DNA of 13,675 nucleotides from DATAWZ01 sp036266975 (lineage in GTDB: Bacteria > Actinomycetota > Thermoleophilia > Solirubrobacterales > Solirubrobacteraceae), in NCBI GenBank assembly GCA_036266975.1, contig DATAWZ010000235.1, positions 1 through 13,675 on the forward strand, read 5' to 3'. The notes below the pieces were generated by a model. That model worked only from the letters and a program-made list of their open reading frames with translations, was not told where the DNA came from and searched no databases. Made by a program: the position numbers and the translations under genes. Shown here in pieces: positions 1 through 6,588 of the stretch; positions within the stretch are counted from its first letter, which is position 1, and every line of letters starts with the position of its first letter.

Positions 1-188
1 AATCGAGCATGGCCAGGACGCAGGGAGCCGGAATAGCAGCGCTGTTTCGGCTCCCGAGGACGCCGCCAGGCGAAGATTTGCAGCCGCGAAGCGGGAGCGG
101 ATTTACAGGAGGTGCCACTCGTACGCGGCGCCACTGGTCGGCTGGCCAGCCAGGAACCCCGGAGCCCCGTCGCGCTAGGCTTCCGGGC
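1..188. other. Non-coding leader region upstream of the PPOX gene
   Basis: The reading frame of the following gene stays open through this stretch. Its upstream translation is Arg/Pro/Gly-rich and unlike the family, so I treat the stretch as non-coding. It holds three visible signals. GATTTGCAG (75-83) and GATTTACAG (100-108) form a near-perfect 9-base direct repeat in a locally AT-richer patch. AGGAGGTG at 107-114 is a near-ideal Shine-Dalgarno sequence with no ATG, GTG or TTG at a usable distance. GGCTGGCCAGCC (140-151) is a perfect 12-base palindrome. I cannot assign a promoter with confidence. Confidence 0.5.
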
Positions 189-566
189 GTGGCGCTCAGC
201 GACGAGAGCTATCTGCTCTTCACGACCTTCCGACGCGACGGCACGCCGGTCTCGACCGCCGTGTGGGTCGTGGATCTGGGCGAGGGGTCGATGGGGTTCT
301 GGACGAGCTCGGGGTCGGGCAAGGCCAAGCGCCTGGCCCACACCTCGCGCGTGACCCTGCAGCCGTGCGACGGCCGCGGACGCGTCAAGAAGGACAGCTC
401 CCCGGTCCAGGCGAGCGCCCGGCTGGTGCAGGGTGACGAGCTCCAGGCGATTCGCGCGAAGGTCATCTCCAAGTACGGCTTCCAGACCAAGGTCACCAAG
501 GCGCTCGCGAAGCTGGTGTGGCTGGCCCAGGGCAAGCGCATCCCTACGGCGATCGCGGCGTGGTGA
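189..566 (+). CDS. PPOX-class (Rv2061-type) F420/FMN split-barrel protein
   Basis: A 125-residue protein of the pyridoxamine-5'-phosphate-oxidase-like split beta-barrel fold, most like the Rv2061 family of probable F420-dependent enzymes. Such proteins bind F420 or a flavin; the substrate is unknown. Visible family traits are the opening LSDESYLLFTTFRRDGTPV (3-21), the SGSGKAKRL stretch near residues 41-49 likely to contact cofactor phosphate, the PCDGRGRV segment at 59-66, and KYG at 95-97. I chose the GTG at 189 because homology begins right there and the 125-residue length fits the family. An ATG at 9 in the same frame would add 60 residues of unlikely sequence. No clear Shine-Dalgarno precedes 189. 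A 52-nt gap leads to the next same-strand gene, so the two may be cotranscribed. The cytoplasmic location is inferred from the lack of a signal peptide. Confidence 0.8.
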   Translation: MALSDESYLLFTTFRRDGTPVSTAVWVVDLGEGSMGFWTSSGSGKAKRLAHTSRVTLQPCDGRGRVKKDSSPVQASARLVQGDELQAIRAKVISKYGFQTKVTKALAKLVWLAQGKRIPTAIAAW

Positions 567-618
567 TCACCGTCCCTGCCGGCTGACCGGCCCGGCGGCT
601 GTGCAAAGCTGGCGCCCG

Positions 619-1725
619 ATGGCCCACGCCGCGGATCCCGCCGTGCGCCCGGCTCAGCCCGAGCCGGTCAACGTCTACGACTACGAGCGCCTGGCCGCCG
701 GTGCCCTGGACGCCGGGATGCTCGGCTACTTCGCCGGCGGCGCGGGCGATGAGCTCACGCTCGTGGACAACGTCGCGGCGATGCGCCGCTGGCAGCTGCT
801 GCCACGCGTGCTCGTCGACGTCGAGCAGGTCAGCACGAGTACGAGCGTCCTGGGCACCGAGATCTCGATGCCGCTGATCGTCGCCCCGGTGGCCATGCAG
901 CGGCTCGTGCACCCCGAGGGCGAGCCCGGCGCGGCGCGCGCGGCGGCCGCGGCCGGCACGATCTTCTGCCTGTCGACGATCGCCACCGCGACCCCCGAGG
1001 AGGTCGCGCGCGAGGCCGACGCGTCGGCGCCGCGCTGGATGCAGCTGTACTGCTTCCGCGACCACGGCGTGACGCGGCACGTGATCGACCAGGCTCGCGA
1101 GCACGGCTACCGGGCGTTCGCGCTGACGGTGGACGCGCCGGTCGCCGGACGGCGCGAGCGCGACCTGCGCACCGGCTTCGGGCTGCCGCCCGAGTTCACG
1201 ATCCCGAGCGTCGCCGCCGCGGTGGGGAGCGACACCGGTATCACGCCGGCCGGGATCTTCTCGCTGCTGGACCGCACGCTGGACTGGCGCAAGCTCGAGC
1301 GCCTGTGCGGCGACTGCGGCGGGCTGCCGCTGCTGGTCAAGGGCGTCCACACCGCCGCCGACGCCGAGCTGGCCTGCGAGCACGGCGCCGCCGGCGTGAT
1401 CGTCTCCAACCACGGCGGGCGCCAACTCGATGGCGTTCCGGCGACGATCGACCTGCTCGAAGAGGTCGTCCAGGCCGTCGGCGGGCGGATCGAGGTGCTC
1501 ATGGACGGCGGCGTACGGCGCGGCACCGATGTGCTGCGCGCGCTCGCCCTCGGCGCTCGCGCCGTGCTGGCCGGCCGGGCGCCGCTGTGGGGCCTGACCG
1601 TCGACGGCGAGGCCGGCGCCCGGCGGGTGCTCGAGCTCCTACGGGAGGAGATCGCGCTCGGGCTCACCCTGCTGGGCTGCAGGAGCCCCGCCGAGGTCAC
1701 CCGAGCGCACGTGCGCCGGGCCTAG
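619..1725 (+). CDS. FMN-dependent alpha-hydroxy-acid oxidase/dehydrogenase
   Basis: A 368-residue member of the family of glycolate oxidase, lactate oxidase/monooxygenase and L-lactate dehydrogenase, which oxidise L-2-hydroxy acids to 2-oxo acids with FMN. The TIM-barrel signatures are complete: Tyr37 in GYFAGGAGDE, MQLY with Tyr144, TVDAP with Asp172, FMN-contacting Lys241 in LVKGV, the catalytic His265 and substrate-binding Arg268 in SNHGGRQLDG, and the phosphate-binding DGGVRRGTD (296-304). The sequence does not show whether it is an oxidase, a monooxygenase or a quinone-linked dehydrogenase, nor which acid it uses. I prefer the ATG at 619. A GTG at 601 would add six residues, and neither has a good Shine-Dalgarno. 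It follows the PPOX gene by 52 nt, which suggests a two-gene unit of flavin/F420 enzymes. Its TAG stop lies in a CCTAGG palindrome 7 nt from the convergent neighbour. Confidence 0.93.
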   Translation: MAHAADPAVRPAQPEPVNVYDYERLAAGALDAGMLGYFAGGAGDELTLVDNVAAMRRWQLLPRVLVDVEQVSTSTSVLGTEISMPLIVAPVAMQRLVHPEGEPGAARAAAAAGTIFCLSTIATATPEEVAREADASAPRWMQLYCFRDHGVTRHVIDQAREHGYRAFALTVDAPVAGRRERDLRTGFGLPPEFTIPSVAAAVGSDTGITPAGIFSLLDRTLDWRKLERLCGDCGGLPLLVKGVHTAADAELACEHGAAGVIVSNHGGRQLDGVPATIDLLEEVVQAVGGRIEVLMDGGVRRGTDVLRALALGARAVLAGRAPLWGLTVDGEAGARRVLELLREEIALGLTLLGCRSPAEVTRAHVRRA

Positions 1726-1739
1726 GTCTGGCCTAGGTC
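1721..1739. repeat. CCTAGGTC direct repeat holding both convergent stop codons
   Basis: CCTAGGTC occurs at 1721-1728 and again at 1732-1739, separated by TGG. Because CCTAGG is its own reverse complement, the first copy supplies the TAG of the plus-strand oxidase and the second the TAG of the minus-strand secreted protein. Their ends are thus only 7 nt apart. No T-run or long hairpin is visible, so this is not a recognisable intrinsic terminator. Confidence 0.6.
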
Positions 1740-2125
1740 GACTGCGTGTAGGTCTCGCTGATCGAGTCGCGGCCCTTGGTGCAGCGCGACTTGCCGATGA
1801 ACGAATCAAAGCCGTACTGCCGGCGCTCGCTGCAGCGGTAGCCCTCCAGGCTCGTGCAGCGACCCTTGACGCCGCCGTGATGCAGTCCACACTCGTAGTA
1901 CGCGTGGGCGAACGACTCCGCCGTCGAGCAGCTGACACCCTTCGTCGTGAGCGCCTCGATGTACATCGGCCCGAGCGACTTGTGCGAGCTCCCCGGGCCG
2001 AATTCGCCACAGGTCGCCGCCGCCGAGGCGACGGGACCGGAAGCGGTGGCCACGGCCGCCGCGGGCAGCACCACGGTGGCCGGGACGAGGGCGGCGAGGG
2101 CAAGTGCGGCGCGGAATCTGGTCAC
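1733..2125 (-). CDS. Small secreted six-cysteine protein of unknown function
   Basis: A 130-residue protein with a classical Sec signal: basic MTRFR start, hydrophobic core to about residue 28 and a small-residue AxA stretch ending near 37. The mature part of about 93 residues has six cysteines (39, 66, 79, 90, 98, 115), probably three disulfides. The pattern 'GVSCSTAE ... YRCS ... SRCTKGRDSI' resembles a group of uncharacterised actinobacterial exported proteins (typically VSCxxAR ... GWxC ... CxxG); this is from memory, not from a search. No enzyme motif is visible. The GTG start is fixed by AGGAGG at 2133-2138, with a 7-nt spacer. It is convergent with the oxidase gene and lies 112 nt downstream of the acyl-CoA synthetase gene on the same strand, with a possible promoter of its own. 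Confidence 0.75.
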   Translation of the reverse strand: MTRFRAALALAALVPATVVLPAAAVATASGPVASAAATCGEFGPGSSHKSLGPMYIEALTTKGVSCSTAESFAHAYYECGLHHGGVKGRCTSLEGYRCSERRQYGFDSFIGKSRCTKGRDSISETYTQST

Positions 2126-2132
2126 GACGGGG

Positions 2133-2138
2133 CCTCCT
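2133..2138 (-). promoter_or_regulatory. Ribosome binding site AGGAGG of the six-cysteine protein gene
   Basis: AGGAGG on the minus strand lies 7 nt before the GTG at 2125. It is the strongest start signal in the minus-strand block and decides the start of this small gene. Confidence 0.8.
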
Positions 2139-2158
2139 CACAGACTGGACCGGGGGCG

Positions 2159-2164
2159 ATCATA
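2159..2164 (-). promoter_or_regulatory. Possible -10 box (TATGAT) for the six-cysteine protein gene
   Basis: TATGAT on the minus strand, in the 112-nt gap after the acyl-CoA synthetase, would give a leader of roughly 25-30 nt before the GTG at 2125. I find no good -35 hexamer 16-18 nt upstream. It rests on one hexamer in an otherwise GC-rich stretch. Confidence 0.3.
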
Positions 2165-2237
2165 GACACCAACTAACACGCGTACGGGCCCGGCGGTGCG
2201 GACGAGCCTCGTGAAAACCGACTCCTGAGAACGTGTT

Positions 2238-4034
2238 CTAATACATCGCCTCGATCTGCTCGGTGTACTTCTCGGCGATCGGCTTGCGCTTGAGCTTCAT
2301 CGTCGGCGTGAGCTCGTCGCCACCGGGCAGCCAGTCCCCCGGAATGATCGTGAACTTCTTGATCTGCTCGACGCGCGCGAGCTTGGCGTTACCCTCGTCG
2401 ACCCCCGCTTGGATGGCGGCCACGAGCGCCGCCTCGCCGGCGAGCTGCTCGATCGTGCGATCGCCGAGCTCGTGCCGCTGGGCCCACATCGGCGCGAAGT
2501 CGCTGTCGAGCACGATCAGCGCCGTGTTGTAGGCACGCCGGTCGCCGATCACGCACGCCTGCCCGATCAGCGGGCTCGCGGTCTTGATCGTCGCCTCGAT
2601 GTTGGCCGGTGACATGTTCTTGCCGGCCGCGTTGATGATCAGCTCCTTCTTGCGGTCGACGATCTTCAGGTAGCCGGCCTGGTCGAACTCGCCGATGTCG
2701 CCGGTGTGCAGCCAGCGCTCGCCGTCGATCGCCTCGGCGGTCTTCTCCGGCGCGCCGCGGTAGCCGAGCATGACCACGTCGCCGCGCATCAGGACCTCGC
2801 CGTCCTGCGCGATGCGGATCTCCACGCCGGGCGCCGGCGGACCGACGGTGCCGATCCGCACCTTGCCGGGCGGGTTCACGCAGCCCGCGCCGCAGGACTC
2901 GGACATCCCCCACAGCTCGGCCAGCGGCAGCCCGATCGCATGGAAGAACTCGATCACCTCGACCGGCGTCGGCGCCGCGCCGACGTTGATCGCGCGCACG
3001 TCGTCGAACCCGAGCTGGGTGCGCAGGGCGGCGAAGTAGGTCGCGTCGGCCTGGGCCACCGCCTCGGCGAGCTCGGCGGGCACGGGCTCGCCGGCCTGCT
3101 CGAGGCGGACCTTGCGCACCGCGGCGGCGAGGGCGGCCTCCAGCGGCGCGCGCTGCTCGTCGGGCAGCGAGCCGCTCATCGTCTCCAGGCCCGCCTTGAG
3201 CTTCTCCCAGATGCGCGGCACCGCGAAGAACCAGTGCGGGCGCACCGCGGGCAGGAAGGCCATCACCTGCCGCGCGTCCGGGCAGGTGGTGATCTGCATG
3301 CCGAACACGATCGGCAGGTAGTGGTGGGCGGCGCGCTCGGCGATGTGGGCGGCCGGCAGCCAGGAGATCACCCGGGCGCCGTTGTCGGGGAAGTCGACCA
3401 TCGCCTCGATTCCCTGCACGGCGGCCAGCAGGTTGCGGTGGGCGAGCTGCACGCCCTTGGGCGGCCCGGTGGTGCCCGAGGTGTAGATCAGGGTCAGGAC
3501 GTCCTCGCCGGTGACCTGGGCCACCGACGCGTCCACGTCGAAGTCGGGCGCCGAGCCCTCGACGTCGGCCAGCGGCATCGTCCCCTCGGGGGCCTCGCCG
3601 TCGATGACCACGACGTGCTCGAGATTCGGGAGCTCCTTGCGCGCCTCCAGGACGTTGGCCAGGAACTGCTGCTCGCAGACGATGATGCGCGCGCCGGCAT
3701 CGCCGATCACGAAGGCGATCTGCCCGGGCGCGTAGGTCTGGTAGATCGAGAACGGCGTGGCGCCGACGAGCAGCGCGGCCACATCGACCAGGTGGAACTC
3801 CGGGCGGTTGGCGAGCATGATCGCGAGCGTGTCGCCGCGACGGAGCCCGAGTCGTTGCAGCCCGCCGGCGATCGCGCTCGAGCGCTCGCGCCACTGCGCC
3901 CAGCTGATCGAGACCTCGTCGTCCTTGGTGCGGATCGCGACCTGGTCGGGGTTGGCCGCGGCCGTGCCCAGGAACGCCTCCGCCATCGTGGTGGCCTCGA
4001 TCGCGCGCACGCGCTCACCGGTGCTCGTCGCCAT
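2238..4034 (-). CDS. fadD: Long-chain acyl-CoA synthetase (FadD15-like, AMP-forming)
   Basis: A 598-residue ANL-superfamily enzyme that activates fatty acids to acyl-AMP and then to acyl-CoA. All core motifs are present: P-loop YTSGTTGPPKG (184-194), the long-chain-type WLPAAHIAER (225-234), LWGMSES (374-380), the hinge region HTGDIGEFDQAGYLKIVDRK (443-462) with Asp445 and Arg461, GKNMSPANIE (471-480), and the C-terminal ELTPTMKLKRK (574-584) that carries the catalytic lysine region. Length and motifs match the class of M. tuberculosis FadD15, suggesting C12 or longer substrates and supply of acyl-CoA for lipid synthesis or breakdown; this is inference. The ATG at 4034 is set by AGGAG with a 7-nt spacer. 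An upstream in-frame start would add 36 residues of non-conserved sequence. It follows rseP on the same strand after a 120-nt gap, so it may be a separate transcript. Confidence 0.93.
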   Translation of the reverse strand: MATSTGERVRAIEATTMAEAFLGTAAANPDQVAIRTKDDEVSISWAQWRERSSAIAGGLQRLGLRRGDTLAIMLANRPEFHLVDVAALLVGATPFSIYQTYAPGQIAFVIGDAGARIIVCEQQFLANVLEARKELPNLEHVVVIDGEAPEGTMPLADVEGSAPDFDVDASVAQVTGEDVLTLIYTSGTTGPPKGVQLAHRNLLAAVQGIEAMVDFPDNGARVISWLPAAHIAERAAHHYLPIVFGMQITTCPDARQVMAFLPAVRPHWFFAVPRIWEKLKAGLETMSGSLPDEQRAPLEAALAAAVRKVRLEQAGEPVPAELAEAVAQADATYFAALRTQLGFDDVRAINVGAAPTPVEVIEFFHAIGLPLAELWGMSESCGAGCVNPPGKVRIGTVGPPAPGVEIRIAQDGEVLMRGDVVMLGYRGAPEKTAEAIDGERWLHTGDIGEFDQAGYLKIVDRKKELIINAAGKNMSPANIEATIKTASPLIGQACVIGDRRAYNTALIVLDSDFAPMWAQRHELGDRTIEQLAGEAALVAAIQAGVDEGNAKLARVEQIKKFTIIPGDWLPGGDELTPTMKLKRKPIAEKYTEQIEAMY

Positions 4035-4154
4035 GCTCTCTCTCCTCTCGCCTGACTGCCGTCGATGACACGCTAGCGAAGCCAGGGGCCCGGCTCGCCG
4101 ACCTCCCGTCGGGCTGCCTGTGCCCCGAATGGGGTGCGCCACCCTCGTGGTGGG
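4035..4154 (-). other. Intergenic leader between rseP and the acyl-CoA synthetase gene
   Basis: This 120-nt gap holds the ribosome binding site AGGAG (4042-4046) for the downstream gene. Directly after the rseP stop lies a short inverted repeat, CCACC/GGTGG with a 5-nt loop (4139-4153), and at 4071-4078 the palindrome CGCTAGCG. The 5-bp stem has no U-run, so I do not call it a terminator. No confident -35/-10 pair was found. The gap is the longest in the minus-strand block and the likeliest place for an independent promoter. Confidence 0.4.
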
Positions 4155-5378
4155 TCACCGCACGTGGAAGCCACCGTGGCTCAGCGTGTGGACGTCATTG
4201 GTGAACCCGATCAGGAACACGAACAGCACGAGCGCGAACCCGAGCATGCTCGCTCGCTCCATGATCGAGAACGGGATCGCTCGCCCGCGCACCTTCTCGG
4301 CGAGCGCCCAGAAGATGTGCCCGCCGTCGAGCGGCAGGAACGGGAACAGGTTGATGATCGCCAGCGACAGCGAGACCACGGCCAGGACGAAGAACGCGTT
4401 GGCCGAGCTGTAGGAGAACTCCTCGGAGATCACGTCGGAGGCGCCCACGACGCTGTTGAGCTGTTTGCGCGCCTTCGAGCTGGTGAAGATCTGCGAGACC
4501 TTGTCGACCGTCTTGGAAGTGATACTGCCGATCTCACTGGTCGCCAGGTGGAACGCATTGCCCGGGCCGGCGCCGTTGAACTGCGAGGGCTCGTAGGTGA
4601 AGCCGAGCAGCATCCGCCCGACCTGCGAGTTGTAACGCGGGTACACGGTGAGGTTCACGTCGCGGCGGTCGCGGCGCACGAGCAGCTGCACCGGGGTCGC
4701 CGCGCGGCAGCCGTTCACCTTCGCGCCGTTCGCGCACGGATGATCGCGCGTGATGTCCAGCGCGGTGAGGAACGCGATCGGCTTCCCGTCCGCGCGCAGG
4801 ATCACATCGCCGGCGCGCAGCACGCCGGTCGCGGGCGCGCCCTTGTTGACCGAGGCGACCTGCGGCGGCGCGCCGCCGACCGCGTACTGGGCCGAGGTCA
4901 TGAACACCACCCACAGGATCACCAGCGCGAGCACCGCATTGACCGCCGGGCCGGCGGCGATGACCACGACCCGCTTCCACACCGGCTGGCGGAAGAACGC
5001 CCGGGCGGCGACCTCAGGTGGGATCGGCTCGGGGCGTGGTTCGGATTGGGGGTCAAAGGAGGTTGCCCCGTCCTCGTCGGCGCCGTCCGTCGCTCCAGAG
5101 CGCGGGCGCAGTCCCAATTCGGTCCGCAGCGTCCCGGCCTGGTCCCCGGCGGGCTCGAGCTCATACGGGTTCATCCCGAAGATCTTCACGTAGCCCCCGA
5201 GCGGGATCGTGCCGATGCCGTACTCGGTCTCGCCGCGGCGCACCTTGAAGATCATCGGGCCGAAGAACAGCGAGAAGCGGTCCACGCGCATGCCCACGGC
5301 CTTGGCGGCGACGAAGTGGCCCGCCTCGTGCAGGATGATCAGCGCGGCAAAGCCCAGGAAGGTGTAGACCCAGCTCAC
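4155..5378 (-). CDS. rseP: Site-2 intramembrane zinc metalloprotease RseP/Rip1
   Basis: A 407-residue S2P-family (M50) protease that cuts transmembrane segments such as those of anti-sigma factors. The zinc site HEAGH (17-21) lies in the first membrane helix. GPAVN (143-147) in the second helix is a conserved S2P element, and the third ligand motif is PLDGGH (349-354) with Asp351. A single PDZ domain occupies about 165-245 on the extracytoplasmic side. Helices lie near 1-25, 135-160, 325-347 and 375-394. Residues about 75-122 form an acidic, Pro/Ser/Asp-rich linker that seems some tens of residues longer than usual. The GTG start fits because HEAGH must lie close to the N-terminus; no Shine-Dalgarno is evident. 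It lies 51 nt after dxr, the same pairing as Rv2870c-Rv2869c (dxr-rip1) in M. tuberculosis. Confidence 0.93.
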   Translation of the reverse strand: MSWVYTFLGFAALIILHEAGHFVAAKAVGMRVDRFSLFFGPMIFKVRRGETEYGIGTIPLGGYVKIFGMNPYELEPAGDQAGTLRTELGLRPRSGATDGADEDGATSFDPQSEPRPEPIPPEVAARAFFRQPVWKRVVVIAAGPAVNAVLALVILWVVFMTSAQYAVGGAPPQVASVNKGAPATGVLRAGDVILRADGKPIAFLTALDITRDHPCANGAKVNGCRAATPVQLLVRRDRRDVNLTVYPRYNSQVGRMLLGFTYEPSQFNGAGPGNAFHLATSEIGSITSKTVDKVSQIFTSSKARKQLNSVVGASDVISEEFSYSSANAFFVLAVVSLSLAIINLFPFLPLDGGHIFWALAEKVRGRAIPFSIMERASMLGFALVLFVFLIGFTNDVHTLSHGGFHVR

Positions 5379-5429
5379 CGGTCTAGTCTGGCAGCGGCGT
5401 CTAAAGGGGAACTGCGGCGCTCGCGCGCG

Positions 5430-6578
5430 TTACGCGACCGACTCGGCGGCGACCATGCGCGCTTCGCGGTCGGCCTCGTAGAGCGATTCGAAGGCGCGAA
5501 CGGGCTGGGCGCCGAGCTCGTCCAGCGCGCGCTCGATCACCTCGGCGATGCCGGTGAACGAGAGCCGTCCGTTCATGAACGCGTGCACGGCGACCTCGTT
5601 GGCCGCGTTCAGGATGCAGGGCGCGGTCCCGCCGGCCTCGGCCGCCTCGCGCGCGAGGCGCAGGCACGGGAACGCGTCCAGGTCGACCGCCTGGAAGGTG
5701 AGCGCCCCGACCGAGACGAGGTCGAGCGCGGCGATGGGCACGTCCACGCGCTCGGGGTGGTGCAGCGCGTAGGAGATCGGCACGCGCATGTCCGGGTAGC
5801 CGAGGTGGGCGAGCGCAGCGCCGTCGCAGAGCGTGATCAGGCTGTGCACGATCGACTGCGGGTGCACGACCGTGTCGATGCGCTCGTAGGGCACGCCGAA
5901 CAGGTGGTGAGCCTCGATCAGCTCCAGGCCCTTGTTCATCAGCGTGGCCGAGTCGATCGTGATCTTGCCGCCCATCGACCACGTCGGGTGGTTGAGCGCC
6001 TGCTCGACGGTGACGCCCTCGAGCTCGGCGCGCGTGCGCCCGCGGAAGGGCCCGCCCGATGCGGTGAGCACGAGCCGTTCGACGGTTCCCGGGCGCTCGC
6101 CGGCCAGCAGCTGGTAGAGCGCGGAGTGCTCGGAGTCGACCGGGATGACCTGGGCGCCGGTGCCCTCGGCGAGCGCCATGACCAGCTCGCCGCCGACGAC
6201 GAGCGACTCCTTGTTGGCGAGCGCCAGGTCGATGCCCTCGCCGAGCGTGGCCACCGTGGGCCCCAGGCCGGCCGAGCCCACCAGCGCGTTCAGGACCAGG
6301 TCGGCGCCGGAGTCGACCACCATCTCGACCAGGCCCTCCGGGCCGGAGAGCACCTTGCCGTCGGCCCAGGCCTCCCCCGCCTGCGCGGCCGCATCGGGGT
6401 CGGCGAGCGCGATCCGCCCGACCCGGTGCGTGCGGGCCTGCTCGATCAGCTCCTCCCAGGAGCGCTCGGCTGAGAGGCCGACGAGCTCGAGCTCATCGGT
6501 GGCGGCGACGATCTCCAGCGCCTGGGTGCCGATGGAGCCGGTCGAGCCGAGGATGAGCAGGCGGCGGGGCGCGGACAC
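5430..6578 (-). CDS. dxr: 1-deoxy-D-xylulose 5-phosphate reductoisomerase
   Basis: A 382-residue enzyme of normal family length. It converts DXP to 2-C-methyl-D-erythritol 4-phosphate with NADPH, the first committed step of the MEP isoprenoid pathway. Seen motifs: NADPH loop GSTGSIG (11-17), ANKESLV (121-127), metal ligands Asp148 and Glu150 in PVDSEHSA, TASGGPFR (172-179), the flexible active-site loop HPTWSMGGK (197-205) with Trp200, and MNKGLE (214-219) with the third acidic ligand Glu219. Its product line feeds UppS, encoded upstream. The start is a GTG just 10 nt after the sedolisin stop codon. It has no Shine-Dalgarno and lies in a tandem 9-base repeat. Translation may therefore depend on ribosomes finishing the sedolisin gene. 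Confidence 0.97.
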   Translation of the reverse strand: MSAPRRLLILGSTGSIGTQALEIVAATDELELVGLSAERSWEELIEQARTHRVGRIALADPDAAAQAGEAWADGKVLSGPEGLVEMVVDSGADLVLNALVGSAGLGPTVATLGEGIDLALANKESLVVGGELVMALAEGTGAQVIPVDSEHSALYQLLAGERPGTVERLVLTASGGPFRGRTRAELEGVTVEQALNHPTWSMGGKITIDSATLMNKGLELIEAHHLFGVPYERIDTVVHPQSIVHSLITLCDGAALAHLGYPDMRVPISYALHHPERVDVPIAALDLVSVGALTFQAVDLDAFPCLRLAREAAEAGGTAPCILNAANEVAVHAFMNGRLSFTGIAEVIERALDELGAQPVRAFESLYEADREARMVAAESVA

Positions 6579-6587
6579 CGCGGACAG
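6570..6587. repeat. Tandem 9-base repeat over the dxr start codon
   Basis: On the plus strand CGCGGACAC (6570-6578) is followed at once by CGCGGACAG (6579-6587), one mismatch. On the minus strand the downstream copy begins with the GTG start of dxr and the upstream copy with an in-frame CTG. The repeat fills the gap after the sedolisin stop, where a ribosome binding site would be expected. Confidence 0.6.
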
Positions 6588-6588
6588 C

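Noticed and set aside
9..188. ATG at 9 as start of the PPOX protein
   Set aside because: It would add 60 residues of Arg/Pro/Gly-rich sequence with no family similarity; the GTG at 189 sits exactly at the family's usual N-terminus.
578..591. GCCGG-CTGA-CCGGC hairpin between the two plus-strand genes
   Set aside because: Five GC pairs with no U-run in a 52-nt gap; too weak to call a terminator.
2228..2239. AGAACGTGTTCT inverted repeat at the end of the acyl-CoA synthetase gene, as an SOS-type operator
   Set aside because: Five-base arms around two bases do not match the actinobacterial LexA box, and the site lies over the stop codon of a gene rather than at a promoter.
4139..4153. CCACC-loop-GGTGG hairpin after rseP as an intrinsic terminator
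   Set aside because: Only five base pairs and no U-run; stems of this size are frequent by chance in DNA this GC-rich.
4134..6473. Plus-strand open frame of 779 codons antisense to rseP and dxr
   Set aside because: Biased composition without domains, and it lies opposite two genes with complete catalytic motifs; a codon-bias shadow.
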